DNA of 25,634 nt from an uncultured Anaerolineaceae bacterium (GCA_938020565.1 CALIHP010000031.1:1-25634); one strand, 5' to 3'. Positions 1-7,844 are shown, counted from the first letter of the stretch. Translations and numbers: made by a program. The notes: generated from the sequence alone by a model not told the origin.

Positions 1-177
1 TAGGCAGAACAGTACCGTTGGCGATTTCGCGGAGGCCGCGCCACTCTTCCGCGAATCAGACGCCGGTTATGCGGGACGCAGTTTTTCCATGAAGCGTAAG
101 ACGTCCCGGCTTAAAAATCACCGCAGAAGGGCGGCAGGGACAGCGTGACGGTTTGCCACGGTTTATACCACTGATCT

Positions 178-402
178 TTAGCAGCACAATCCAATAGAGG
201 ATTCCGGGATTTTCCTCCGCGAATCGAGAATTTCTACGATATCATCAAAATTACACGTTTCTTGTACCCAATCGTCATTTTCTTCGTCAACGGCATACTC
301 AAATTCAAACAAGGGTCCATTACCCCAAAAATCGACAACAACTCCAACTCGTCCATCGACGAGCCTAACCATATCATATTGTTTGACATCTTCTCTATTC
401 AT
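178..402 (-). CDS. small DUF4926-like protein
   Basis: A 74-residue protein beginning MNREDVKQYDMVRL. The start at 402 is preferred over the longer reading frame because a purine-rich GAAGAAGAG stretch lies just upstream. The core, with 'MVRLVDGRVGVVVD', 'FEFEY' and a 'VQETCNFDDIVEIL' tail, looks like the DUF4926 family: small beta-rich proteins that often sit beside DUF6883-type genes, probably as a partner or immunity-like protein. Exactly such a remnant lies 40 bp upstream at 443-700, which supports the assignment. The biochemical role is unknown. The gene is more AT-rich than the operon that follows, consistent with acquisition from elsewhere. Confidence 0.6.
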   Translation of the reverse strand: MNREDVKQYDMVRLVDGRVGVVVDFWGNGPLFEFEYAVDEENDDWVQETCNFDDIVEILDSRRKIPESSIGLCC

Positions 403-442
403 GGTCTCTTCTTCTAATATTGCCAAAGATAACATTTGAGCA

Positions 443-700
443 TCAAAGTATACTGGTAACCTCATTATTTTCCATATCACGCATCAACAAATTAATTATA
501 CGCTGTTTTCGTCTACCAATGCCGTCAATAAGCATTACAGCCTCATATTTATCACCATACGCTGTTGCATTTTTATCAATCGCACTGAGATCTGGATACC
601 GCCGCATAATTTCATCGGCGAATTTACCAACAGTGGACAGACTATATCCCAAAGCACTTTCAAGTACAATCCTTTTAGGACGACCTATTTCATGGTTTTG
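443..700 (-). pseudogene. 5'-truncated DUF6883-like gene
   Basis: The frame can be read without a start from about base 700 to the TGA at 443-445. The readable protein contains 'LFQNHEIGRPKRIVLESALG', later 'AYGDKYEAVMLIDG' and 'GRRKQRIINLLM'. This order (N-H-x-x-G-R-x-K, then S-A-L-G, then Y-G-x-x-Y, then a G-R-x turn) resembles the C-terminal part of DUF6883 proteins. The N-terminal portion is absent: the frame runs straight back into the terminator of the neighbouring decarboxylase operon. A TTG at 652 could restart translation but would lose the conserved N-H-x-x-G-R segment. I read it as a decayed toxin-like or orphan gene paired with the DUF4926-like gene; the family call is from memory of the motif order. 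Confidence 0.5.
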
Positions 701-724
701 AAACAGGCGCCATCCGCGCCTGAT

Positions 725-767
725 AAAAAAGGCTGCCCCACTCTGACTTTCAGGACAGCCCTTTTTT
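725..767 (-). terminator. terminator of the decarboxylase operon (bidirectional shape)
   Basis: GGCTGCCC (731-738) pairs with GGACAGCC (753-760). The one mismatch on the plus strand becomes a G-U wobble in minus-strand RNA. The stem is flanked by AAAAAA (725-730), giving a U-run after the hairpin on the minus strand, and by TTTTTT (762-767) for the plus strand. It lies 20 bp past the stop of the beta-subunit gene. Confidence 0.8.
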
Positions 768-786
768 CGATTCAGTGAAAGATTCT

Positions 787-1974
787 TTACAGAATACTCT
801 GCACGAGCGCCAGGAGGACGCCGCCGGCGACGACCGAACCCAGCTGGCCCGCTGTGTTCGCCCCCATCGCGTGCATCAGGATAAAGTTCCCATCGTCTTC
901 TTCAAGCGCCATCTGCGCCGCGATCCGTCCCGCCATCGGGAACGCGCTGATCCCGCAGGCGCCGATCAGCGGGTTGATCTTCCCGCCGGTCAGAATTTTC
1001 ATCAGCTGACCAAAGAGAACGCCGGCCGCGGTATCGAGAACAAATGCGAATAACCCAAGGACCATGATAATCAGGACGCCGAAGTTCAGGAACTGACTCC
1101 CGGTCATCGTTCCGCCGACCGTCAGCCCAAGGAACAGCGTCGAAACGTTGATGATCTCGTTCTGCGACGCTTTATCAAGACGATCGACAACGCCCGACTC
1201 TTTCATCAAATTTCCCAGCATCAGCGCGGCGATCAACGGCGCGGCATCGGGAGAGATGATCGAAATCGCAATCGTGACCAGCATCGGGAAAACGATAACC
1301 GCACGATCGGAAACCGGCCGCGGCGCGTATTCCATGTGGATCATGCGGTCTTTCCTCGACGTCAGCGCCTTCATGACCGGCGGCTGAATAATCGGGATCA
1401 GGCTCATATACGAATAAGCAGCGACCGCGACCGGGCCCAGGATCTGCGGCGCAATTTTAGACGTGACGTAGATCGCCGTCGGCCCGTCGATCGCGCCGAT
1501 CGTACCGATCGAAGCAGTCTCCGCCAGCCCCCAGTTCAGGCCGGGGATGAATTTCGCGAGCGCAGAAGCGAGGATCAGCGTCCCGTAAATACCGAACTGT
1601 CCAGCCGCGCCAAGGATAACCATCTTCGGCATCGCCAGCAGCGGGCGGAAGTCGATCATCGCGCCAACGCCGATAAAGATCAGGAGCGGAAAAAGCTCGG
1701 TCCCGATCCCGGCGTCGTAAAGAACCTTCATGAAACCGGATTTCGTAACCGTTACGATCTCGCCGGTCACCGCGTCGATTTCGGTCGCGGGAAACGTCTG
1801 ATAAGAGGACATTCCCAGGTTGGCAAGAATACAGCCGAACCCGATCGGCAGCAACAACGTCGGCTCATATTCGCGAACAATCGCCAGATAAATCAGGATC
1901 AGGCCGATCGCGATCATGACCAACTCTTTCCAGCTCAGGAGATAGAACGTACTAAAAATACTGCTGATGCTCAT
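787..1974 (-). CDS. sodium-translocating decarboxylase beta subunit (OadB/GcdB/MmdB family)
   Basis: A 395-residue multi-pass membrane protein, close to the usual length of this family. Beta subunits decarboxylate the carboxybiotin held by the carrier protein and use the energy to export Na+. The signature 'GAIDGPTAIYVTSKIAPQ' is present, with Asp163 in the place of the essential aspartate of the Klebsiella oxaloacetate decarboxylase beta subunit and Tyr189 26 residues later, as in that enzyme. The C-terminal N-x-A-G-x-x-G-S motif is at 373-380. The start has GGAG upstream and lies 12 bp after the stop of the biotinyl carrier gene, so the two are co-transcribed. Substrate (oxaloacetate, methylmalonyl-CoA or glutaconyl-CoA) cannot be told, because no alpha carboxyltransferase gene is in view. 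Confidence 0.93.
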   Translation of the reverse strand: MSISSIFSTFYLLSWKELVMIAIGLILIYLAIVREYEPTLLLPIGFGCILANLGMSSYQTFPATEIDAVTGEIVTVTKSGFMKVLYDAGIGTELFPLLIFIGVGAMIDFRPLLAMPKMVILGAAGQFGIYGTLILASALAKFIPGLNWGLAETASIGTIGAIDGPTAIYVTSKIAPQILGPVAVAAYSYMSLIPIIQPPVMKALTSRKDRMIHMEYAPRPVSDRAVIVFPMLVTIAISIISPDAAPLIAALMLGNLMKESGVVDRLDKASQNEIINVSTLFLGLTVGGTMTGSQFLNFGVLIIMVLGLFAFVLDTAAGVLFGQLMKILTGGKINPLIGACGISAFPMAGRIAAQMALEEDDGNFILMHAMGANTAGQLGSVVAGGVLLALVQSIL

Positions 1975-1986
1975 GAGGAACTCCTC

Positions 1987-2646
1987 TTACGCTTTATAGG
2001 TCAGCAATACTTGCCCGTGTGAAACCGTATCGCCTTTTGAAACATTAACTGAAACGATCGTCCCAGCCGTCTTCGCCGTGATATTATTCTTCATCTTCAT
2101 CGCTTCGAGGACAAAAAGAACGTCGCCTTTCTTGACCGATTGCCCTTCCTTGACATTGACTTCCTGGATGACGCCCGGAATCGGAGCGGTCACTTCGGAA
2201 CCTCCCGAAGCCTTCGGCGCTTCAGCGGTCGGCGCGGTCGTCTTCGTCTCGGCCGGGGCCGGTGCCGGTGCGGCCGATCCAACGTAGGTCATCAGGACCT
2301 GCCCATGCGCAACCGAGTCGCCTTTCGAAACGTTGACCGAAGCGACCTTTCCGGCCGTCTTCGCCGTGATATTATTTTTCATTTTCATCGCTTCGAGAAC
2401 GAAAAGAACGTCGCCCTTCTTAACCGTCTGACCTTCCTTGACGTTGACTTCCTGAATTACGCCGGGAATCGGGGCGATAACGTCGGCGCCGCCCGCAGGA
2501 GCGACAGCGGGGGCAGCGGGTTCAGCCGAACCGTCCGCGGAAACGGTAAACGCAGTCCCGTCGACGCTGACGACGAGCGGCGAAGCGTTCGGATTTTCAA
2601 TTTCAACGTTGAAGGTTTTTCCTTCAACCGCAACAACAAGTTTCAT
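1987..2646 (-). CDS. biotin carrier protein with two tandem biotinyl domains
   Basis: A 219-residue protein. Residues 1-40 form a small beta-rich N-terminal segment, then an Ala/Pro linker, biotinyl domain 1 (about 57-121), a second Ala/Pro/Thr-rich linker (about 122-150) and biotinyl domain 2 (about 153-217). Each domain carries the biotinylation motif EAMKMKN, with target lysines Lys88 and Lys184. The two domains are almost identical, so the duplication looks recent or kept alike by gene conversion. The carrier shuttles carboxybiotin from the carboxyltransferase to the membrane beta subunit encoded next. An AAGGAG site precedes the start. Single-domain carriers of about 120-150 residues are usual for this role; two full domains are unusual. 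Confidence 0.92.
   Translation of the reverse strand: MKLVVAVEGKTFNVEIENPNASPLVVSVDGTAFTVSADGSAEPAAPAVAPAGGADVIAPIPGVIQEVNVKEGQTVKKGDVLFVLEAMKMKNNITAKTAGKVASVNVSKGDSVAHGQVLMTYVGSAAPAPAPAETKTTAPTAEAPKASGGSEVTAPIPGVIQEVNVKEGQSVKKGDVLFVLEAMKMKNNITAKTAGTIVSVNVSKGDTVSHGQVLLTYKA
1996..2190 (-). repeat. internal repeat copy 2 (biotinyl domain 2)
   Basis: Codes for residues 153-217 of the carrier protein and carries the second EAMKMKN motif. See copy 1 at 2284-2478. The nucleotide copies differ mainly at third codon positions, so the two lysine sites are being kept at protein level. Confidence 0.88.
2284..2478 (-). repeat. internal repeat copy 1 (biotinyl domain 1)
   Basis: Codes for residues 57-121 of the carrier protein. 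Copy 2 lies 288 bp (96 codons) further along at 1996-2190. The protein copies differ at only a handful of positions (for example Thr/Ser in 'EGQTVKKGD' versus 'EGQSVKKGD'). Confidence 0.88.
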
Positions 2647-2704
2647 ATGAAGTACTCCTTATTTTTATCCTGAGCAATCGATCGGCGCGCGCCACGTCAA
2701 GCGA

Positions 2705-2998
2705 TTATCCCTTTTTCGAAAGAACATATCCCGCCGCAGCGGCAGCAACCTTCGCCTTGACGGCGATATCGCCGGCATCATCGGACCCATCCATGGGTTC
2801 GTCGTCCACGGACTTCGGCCCGTCTTTTACGAACCGAACCAACAGTTCCATCACCGCCCAGAGAACCAGCAGGGACACAAACAAAATCAGCATCCCAATC
2901 CCGGTAATCGCGAGCGACTGGCTGAGAATCGCGCTGTTCGATCCCGAAACGGCGGCGTCGACGGCGTTGACAACCTCCGGCGTCACAGTAATTTCCAT
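2705..2998 (-). CDS. OadG-type gamma subunit of sodium-translocating decarboxylase
   Basis: A 97-residue protein starting MEITVTPEVV, with AGGAG just upstream; the open frame extends further but without a good start. One membrane helix spans about residues 29-54 ('ITGIGMLILFVSLLVLWAVM'), followed by an acidic stretch (D/E-rich, about 65-77) and an Ala-rich tail ending in Lys-Lys-Gly. This is the layout of OadG proteins, which anchor and assemble the decarboxylase complex. The histidines near the C terminus of some OadG proteins, involved in zinc binding, are missing. It is the first gene of the gamma / biotin carrier / beta operon, with 58 bp to the carrier gene. Confidence 0.85.
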   Translation of the reverse strand: MEITVTPEVVNAVDAAVSGSNSAILSQSLAITGIGMLILFVSLLVLWAVMELLVRFVKDGPKSVDDEPMDGSDDAGDIAVKAKVAAAAAGYVLSKKG

Positions 2999-3488
2999 AC
3001 GTACTCCTTTCTTGCCGAATTCGGCCTCGCCGATTCCGACAGGATAAAAAACAGAAATGCTTTTCCGCTTTCGCCATCGGAACGGCGGCTGCGTTGAAAA
3101 AACTGCCCTGAAAATCCTCGGCGCGATTCGACTGCGTCGTACCGACATCCTCAGACATACCAATTCTACCGCAGTTTTCTCTTTTTTCAGCGTCGATACG
3201 CGAACTACGCGCATTGTTCACCGCGCTGCCGCATCCGGTCGACAATAAAAAAGAGCGCTCGCCCTCTCGGAAGAGCCGCATACGGATAGAACGATATCAG
3301 CGATAAAGCTTTTCTTCTGCGAATGGATACAGCGAATTTCCCTGATCTCCGCCTGTGCGCGGCAGGCGCAGTGATTTTCTTCAGATACGATTCAAAAGAG
3401 AAATGCAACCCGGAGCAGGCTTTAATTTTGCTGCTAATTTCATGTACAACATTAGCAGCAAAGGAACATCGCCATGACGCTGCTGAAT
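2999..3488. other. non-coding region between dnaA and the decarboxylase operon
   Basis: About 490 bp without a convincing gene; open frames here lack ribosome binding sites and recognisable sequence. It must hold the promoter of the decarboxylase operon and the end of the dnaA transcript. On the minus strand a TAGAAT box can be read at about 3163-3168, but no good -35 element accompanies it, so I do not call the promoter. The one clear structure is the 12-bp perfect inverted repeat at 3427-3462. Confidence 0.6.
3427..3462. other. perfect 12-bp inverted repeat downstream of dnaA
   Basis: TTTGCTGCTAAT (3427-3438) and ATTAGCAGCAAA (3451-3462) are exact reverse complements separated by 12 bases. 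It lies 27 bp past the dnaA stop. A terminator is possible for minus-strand transcripts, but the bases after the stem (AATTAAAG) are a poor U-run, so an operator or mRNA-stabilising hairpin is equally possible. Confidence 0.6.
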
Positions 3489-4874
3489 TCAGTTCAGCGG
3501 AGCAGTCTTCGCGTCCGTCCCAAAAAGGCGCGTGAAGACACGCTCATACTGTTTCTGGAAGCGGAGATCGCGATTCAGCAGCCCGGTTACCTTTTCAATC
3601 CCATGGATAATCGTCGAATGGTCCCGGCCGCCGAGGAACTCGCCGATCTGTGGATAGGAGTAGTTTTCTTCGGTTCGCAGAATATACATCACCACCTGAC
3701 GCGCAAGCGCGACCGTTTTCGAGCGGTTCCGCGATAAAATCGCCTCCGGCTCCGCCCCGAAAACCGAACCGACGACGCCGAGGATCTCGTCGACCGGCCG
3801 GACGTCCGAACTCAGCTCCATTTCGCCGAGCGCCGCGTTCACGATATCGCGGTCGAGCGCAATCCCGCAGAGGTCCGACAGCGCGAGAACCCGGGTCAAC
3901 GCCCCTTCCAGCTCGCGGATATTCGTCTGGACCCGCTGCGCGATGAGATTCAGGACCTCCATCGGAACGTTCCGCCCGGTTTTCTCCGCTTTGGATTTCA
4001 GGATTGCGATCCGAAGCTCGAGAGGCGGCGCCTGAATATCGACCGCCAGCCCAGATTCGAAACGGGAGCGCATCCGCTCCGTCAACGTAATCATCTCACG
4101 AGCCGGACGATCCGACGTAATAACGATTTGCTTATCCTGAAGATAGAGCGCGTTGAACGTATGGAAAAACGCTTCCTGCGTGCTTTCCTTCCCGATAATG
4201 AATTGAATATCGTCGATCAGCAGGACATCCGCCGTCCGGTATTTTTCCCGGAACGCGACCGCTTCATGATTCTGAAGAGACGAAATAAAATCGTTGGTGA
4301 ACTCTTCCGATGTCACGTATAAAACCTTTTTATCCGTCGTCGCCTCGATCTCGTTGCCGATCGCGCGGAGCAGATGCGTCTTGCCGAGGCCGACGCCGCT
4401 GTAAATAAAAAGCGGATTAAACGATGCGTTATTTCCACGCGCGACCGCCTTGCAGGCGGAACAGGCGAATTCATTCGACCCGCCGGTAATAAAATTCGCG
4501 AACGTATAACGGGAAGCGGAAACCGGACCGCGTTCGGGCCCCGTCGTTTTCGCTCCGAAATCGGCCGTCTCGCGGCGAACAGCCGTTTCCGCTTCGTCTG
4601 GCTGGGACGAGGCGATCCTGAATTCAACCGTGCTGGCCGGATCGCCGGTCTGCGCCTGAAGAAGCCGCTCGACCATTCCAGTCAGCCTTTTTTCGAGCAT
4701 GTCGCGGATAAACGCGTTCTCAACGTGGACAATAAAGGCGCGTTCTTCCGTCGAAGCGAACGAGGTTTTGCTAAACCATGTGGAAAACGTCTGCTTATCG
4801 ACCGTGGCTTTCACCTGCGCAAGCGTCGCGTCCCAGATTTCTTCAGCTGTCATCGTGTTCATCATCCCGTTCAT
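3489..4874 (-). CDS. dnaA: chromosomal replication initiator protein DnaA
   Basis: A 461-residue protein, normal length for DnaA, the AAA+ ATPase that melts the replication origin. The start at 4874 is chosen because AAAGGA lies 7 bases upstream; an ATG 13 codons earlier has no such site. The N-terminal domain begins 'TAEEIWDATLAQVK' and has the 'FSTWF' motif. A variable linker follows, then the AAA+ core with Walker A GVGLGKTH (160-167), Walker B LLIDDIQF (218-225), sensor I TSDRP (253-257), and the C-terminal DNA-binding signature GGRDHSTIIHG (415-425). dnaN, recF and gyrB are not next to it, so the classic origin gene order is absent. All neighbours on both sides are transcribed in the same direction. 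Confidence 0.97.
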   Translation of the reverse strand: MNGMMNTMTAEEIWDATLAQVKATVDKQTFSTWFSKTSFASTEERAFIVHVENAFIRDMLEKRLTGMVERLLQAQTGDPASTVEFRIASSQPDEAETAVRRETADFGAKTTGPERGPVSASRYTFANFITGGSNEFACSACKAVARGNNASFNPLFIYSGVGLGKTHLLRAIGNEIEATTDKKVLYVTSEEFTNDFISSLQNHEAVAFREKYRTADVLLIDDIQFIIGKESTQEAFFHTFNALYLQDKQIVITSDRPAREMITLTERMRSRFESGLAVDIQAPPLELRIAILKSKAEKTGRNVPMEVLNLIAQRVQTNIRELEGALTRVLALSDLCGIALDRDIVNAALGEMELSSDVRPVDEILGVVGSVFGAEPEAILSRNRSKTVALARQVVMYILRTEENYSYPQIGEFLGGRDHSTIIHGIEKVTGLLNRDLRFQKQYERVFTRLFGTDAKTAPLN

Positions 4875-5333
4875 CTCGCATCCTTTTTTATCCGCTATCG
4901 TAACCGTTCCCATAGCAAATACACCCTATCAGCTTTAATAGGAATAAACCCGGACCAGAGTCCCTATCCGCATATCGTTAATCGCACGTTTCGGGCGTAT
5001 TATCGGAGGACGCACCTCCGTATTGATCAAACTTGCCCTATTCTAACATGGGAAAAAATCGGGGAAGCGTTTTTAAGCGCCTAAAAAAAGGAAGTTCTTT
5101 AAGGTGCGGAAATCTTAAAAAGAACGGCGAATCGGTTAAGATTTCGCGTTTTCTGTTGATTAAATGTCTGAACGCAGGCGGGAGCTCGTCCCGAAGAACC
5201 GACCCCGGGACCTTAACCCGCGGCGAAAATTTCGCATACCGGTTAGATTTAAAGTTCGATGAATCAGGAAAAGAACAGGTGAAATCTTTCACAAGCTTAA
5301 AAATAACATAATTTCCGAATTTGCTGTAACAGG
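4875..5333. other. AT-rich, palindrome-bearing region upstream of dnaA
   Basis: About 460 bp with no gene, between the dnaA start and the 3' end of the FAD oxidoreductase. It holds CGGAGG/CCTCCG (5004-5009 and 5015-5020), GAAATCTTAA/TTAAGATTTC (5109-5118 and 5136-5145), GCGAAA-a-TTTCGC (5223-5235) and GTGAAA-tc-TTTCAC (5279-5292). GAAATCTT occurs at 5109 and 5281, and inverted at 5138. I looked for TTATCCACA-like DnaA boxes on both strands and found none that is convincing. The dnaA promoter must be here; GATAAT at about 4998-5003 (minus) is a candidate -10, but its TTGATC is 20 bp away, too far to be sure. Confidence 0.55.
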
Positions 5334-6641
5334 TTAACCCATGATTTTCCGCGCCGCCTTTTCTCCTGATTCAATTGCATAATTCGTGCCGCGATCGTAC
5401 GGATACACATGACTCATCGATGCGAAATACAGGCCCGGGAACGGCGTTTCGATCGAAGGGACCCGCTGCGAATGGTTCACGAATGGAATCGGCTGCGCAT
5501 ATCTGGTCGAGAACTTCCAGCAGTCGATCACCCAATCCCCGGTAAAATCAGGGTTGATTTTCTTCAGGCCCGGGATCATCTTTTCGAGTAAAGCCTCCTT
5601 CGACAGCGCGAAATTCGGATGACCCGGTTCCAGGTAATCGCCGGCGTAGACAATTGTCTGACCGCCGAAGCGTTCCCGCGGGACAAAATTCGTATGCTCA
5701 ACCAACGCCAGACAGGGATAGCCTTCGCTCTTCGGCAGGTTGTACCAGTAATAGCCCTCCTTCGAAAGCGGCCGCCGCAGCGCCAGGACCAGAACGACGG
5801 CGCCGATACTTTCGAGCCCTTCCAGCGAAGCCCTGAAATCAGGCGGGAGCGCGGGAACGAGTTCCCCGAACGCAGCCGGAGAACAGGTCGCCAGCACGCG
5901 GTCCGCCGTCAGCGTTTCCAAGGCCTCTTCGCCGTCCGTCAAAACATCGAGCAAAAAGCTCCCGTCCGCCGCGCGCGATACCGTTTTCACGTCGGTTTTA
6001 AATCGGATCGTTACGCCCATCGAACGCAGCTCTTCGACCAGCCGATCGATCAGCGCCTGAAATCCGCCGCTAAACGTTCCCAGCGCGGTCGTCCGCGCCG
6101 ATATCCGCGCCCAGAGCCACGCCATATTCACGCGCGCGGCGTAGCGTTCGCCGAACTTCCCGATCATCATCGGCTCCCACATCGTCCGATAAACGAAATT
6201 CCCCGCCCATCGGTTCATCCAATCCTGCGCCGTGACTTTTTCAAGCGCGCGCCAGTTCTTCGTCAACCGTAAATAAAGTCCGATAAAGCCGAAGCGAATC
6301 TTATTCAGCCCATATCCCAGACCCGGATACGCCAGCGCGGCGGGAATCGAGTCGAACGGATAAAACTTTCCCGCATGGAACATCACCGATTTCGGCTTGG
6401 AAAAGCGGACCTGATCCTCGAATTGGAGACGGCGGACGAGCCGCTTCATCGCCTCGTCGCCCGCGAACCAGTGATGATAGAACATCTCGACCGAATCTTC
6501 CCAGCCGGGAGCTTTAAACCCCGCCGCCAGGCCGCCGGCGATCGCGCCGCGTTCGAAAATAACGACGTCATGACCCCGATCCGCTAACGTCAACGCCGCC
6601 GCCAGACCCGTAAACCCCGCGCCGATAACCGCTGTCCTCAT
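5334..6641 (-). CDS. FAD-dependent oxidoreductase (amine oxidase / protoporphyrinogen oxidase-like)
   Basis: A 435-residue soluble flavoprotein. The N terminus carries the dinucleotide-binding fold: GAGFTG at 7-12 followed by 'VVIFERG' with the acidic residue that binds the FAD ribose, then 'AGGLAAGF', the GG motif of this superfamily. The C terminus 'YPYDRGTNYAIESGEKAA' matches the closing FAD-binding motif of NAD(P)-binding Rossmann/amine-oxidase proteins (COG1232/COG1233 style). Substrate is unknown. Related proteins are often next to glycosyltransferase or GtrA genes and are suspected of acting on isoprenoid or sugar-lipid compounds; here the next gene upstream is indeed a GtrA-type protein, 230 bp away. 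The start has GAGGAG upstream. Confidence 0.85.
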   Translation of the reverse strand: MRTAVIGAGFTGLAAALTLADRGHDVVIFERGAIAGGLAAGFKAPGWEDSVEMFYHHWFAGDEAMKRLVRRLQFEDQVRFSKPKSVMFHAGKFYPFDSIPAALAYPGLGYGLNKIRFGFIGLYLRLTKNWRALEKVTAQDWMNRWAGNFVYRTMWEPMMIGKFGERYAARVNMAWLWARISARTTALGTFSGGFQALIDRLVEELRSMGVTIRFKTDVKTVSRAADGSFLLDVLTDGEEALETLTADRVLATCSPAAFGELVPALPPDFRASLEGLESIGAVVLVLALRRPLSKEGYYWYNLPKSEGYPCLALVEHTNFVPRERFGGQTIVYAGDYLEPGHPNFALSKEALLEKMIPGLKKINPDFTGDWVIDCWKFSTRYAQPIPFVNHSQRVPSIETPFPGLYFASMSHVYPYDRGTNYAIESGEKAARKIMG

Positions 6642-6872
6642 GCTCCTCGTCCTTTCTCCTCTGCGTCTTGCGCCTGCCCTTCCGCCCGCCAGTGAAACCG
6701 GACTGCCGGATCGCCGGCGGCTGCGCTGATAAACAGCAGGAGAGCGTCATGATTTCCTGAAATTTTAGCACATAAATTGCATTCAGTTCGTATTAGGGGA
6801 AATGTAGCTTTTTTATCGTTATAAATTAAGATAAATTTTAAGCTTATATTCAGATTGATCAACCGGGCAAAA

Positions 6873-7844
6873 TCAGCCGGCGGACCCCGCCGACTTCTTT
6901 CGAAAAACCCATTCCCGCGACATCGTGTAATTAAAGAAAAAGAGCGTCGTTTCAACGAGCGCCTTCACGATTACGACCGGCAGCGGAATCACGCGCCGGA
7001 GCGTTTCGATCGCGAAAAACGCAGCAGCGGAAGAAAAAAGCGTCAGTCCAAGATAACGGAGCCAGGCTCGCGAGAGCTCCGGACGGTCACGATAGACAAA
7101 ATTCCGAAGCAACGTAAAATTCACCGTCATTGAAACGACGCGGCCCACGATCAACGCTGCCAGCGATGGCGCGCCAAGAAATAAAACTGCCATGAATACC
7201 AGATAATCCAACAGGACCGAGAACAGCGACGCGGTTGAATAGCGGACTAACCGATGAAAATAATACCAGAGGAGAGCGGGGAAGCTGAATTTCTGCGACC
7301 TGTACGTTCGGTTCCAATTCTTCCGCCGAACCCGCAGGCAAGCCTTCTTTCCGGCGAGACGGCAGCCGATCAGCCAGCGCAGCGGGAAAACGGCAGCGAA
7401 GGACTGATTCGCGGGAAGACCGCCCAGCGCCCCTGCCGGCAGGTACCAGATCGCGACTCTCGGCAGCGCCGATTTCTCGACCAGCCCTCGCAGCGCGCGC
7501 TGCACGACGGACTCGCCTTCAGGGATCGGAAAGCGCAGCGCCACCGCGGCGATCCGCTCCGGGTCCTCTTCGATATCCGCGGAAATCGCCGCGACGTCGG
7601 ACGGTTTCAGGTCCGGATGATCCACTGCGACCCAGACCGGACGCATCCCGTTTTCGCGCAGCGTTTCGCCCAGGCGCGCCGTTTCCCGATCCGTCAGCTT
7701 TCCTGCCTCACCTTCGGGATCGCGGTCGATTGTACGGATCGTTTCGAATCCAGCGCCGCCCTCCGACGGAAAGAGCGAGACGAACAGGGAATCCAGCCCG
7801 CCGCCAGGATCCCGGAATCGGATCAGCGAAAATTTTTTCCCCAT
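6873..7844 (-). CDS. GtrA-family membrane protein with a degenerate glycosyltransferase-2-like N-terminal half
   Basis: 323 residues from the ATG at 7844; a TTG at 7850 is the other possible start and an in-frame stop lies just upstream. Residues about 201-316 form a GtrA domain with four membrane helices, ending with the 'FNYTMSREWVFR' signature; GtrA proteins are thought to help flip or present prenyl-linked sugars. The soluble first half looks like what remains of the GT2 domain in bifunctional GT2-GtrA proteins: 'VAVDHPDLKPSDV' (72-84) sits where active enzymes have a D-x-D-G-Q-x-x-P-E-D motif, and a basic segment precedes GtrA as usual. The N-P-A-Y-N-E start and D-x-D metal site are missing, so catalysis is unlikely. 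No strong ribosome binding site is visible. Confidence 0.75.
   Translation of the reverse strand: MGKKFSLIRFRDPGGGLDSLFVSLFPSEGGAGFETIRTIDRDPEGEAGKLTDRETARLGETLRENGMRPVWVAVDHPDLKPSDVAAISADIEEDPERIAAVALRFPIPEGESVVQRALRGLVEKSALPRVAIWYLPAGALGGLPANQSFAAVFPLRWLIGCRLAGKKACLRVRRKNWNRTYRSQKFSFPALLWYYFHRLVRYSTASLFSVLLDYLVFMAVLFLGAPSLAALIVGRVVSMTVNFTLLRNFVYRDRPELSRAWLRYLGLTLFSSAAAFFAIETLRRVIPLPVVIVKALVETTLFFFNYTMSREWVFRKKSAGSAG

Noticed and set aside
1336..2022. 228-codon plus-strand ORF
   Set aside because: Antisense shadow of the beta subunit gene; Arg/Asp-rich composition typical of GC-rich shadows and no start signal.
4875..4913. longer dnaA start 13 codons upstream
   Set aside because: No ribosome binding site before it, while AAAGGA is well placed before the ATG at 4874.
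4875..5333. calling this region the replication origin
   Set aside because: No DnaA boxes were found and the usual dnaN/recF/gyrB neighbours are absent; kept only as a finding.
5619..6272. 217-codon plus-strand ORF
   Set aside because: Antisense shadow of the FAD oxidoreductase, with Arg/Gln/Pro-rich noise.
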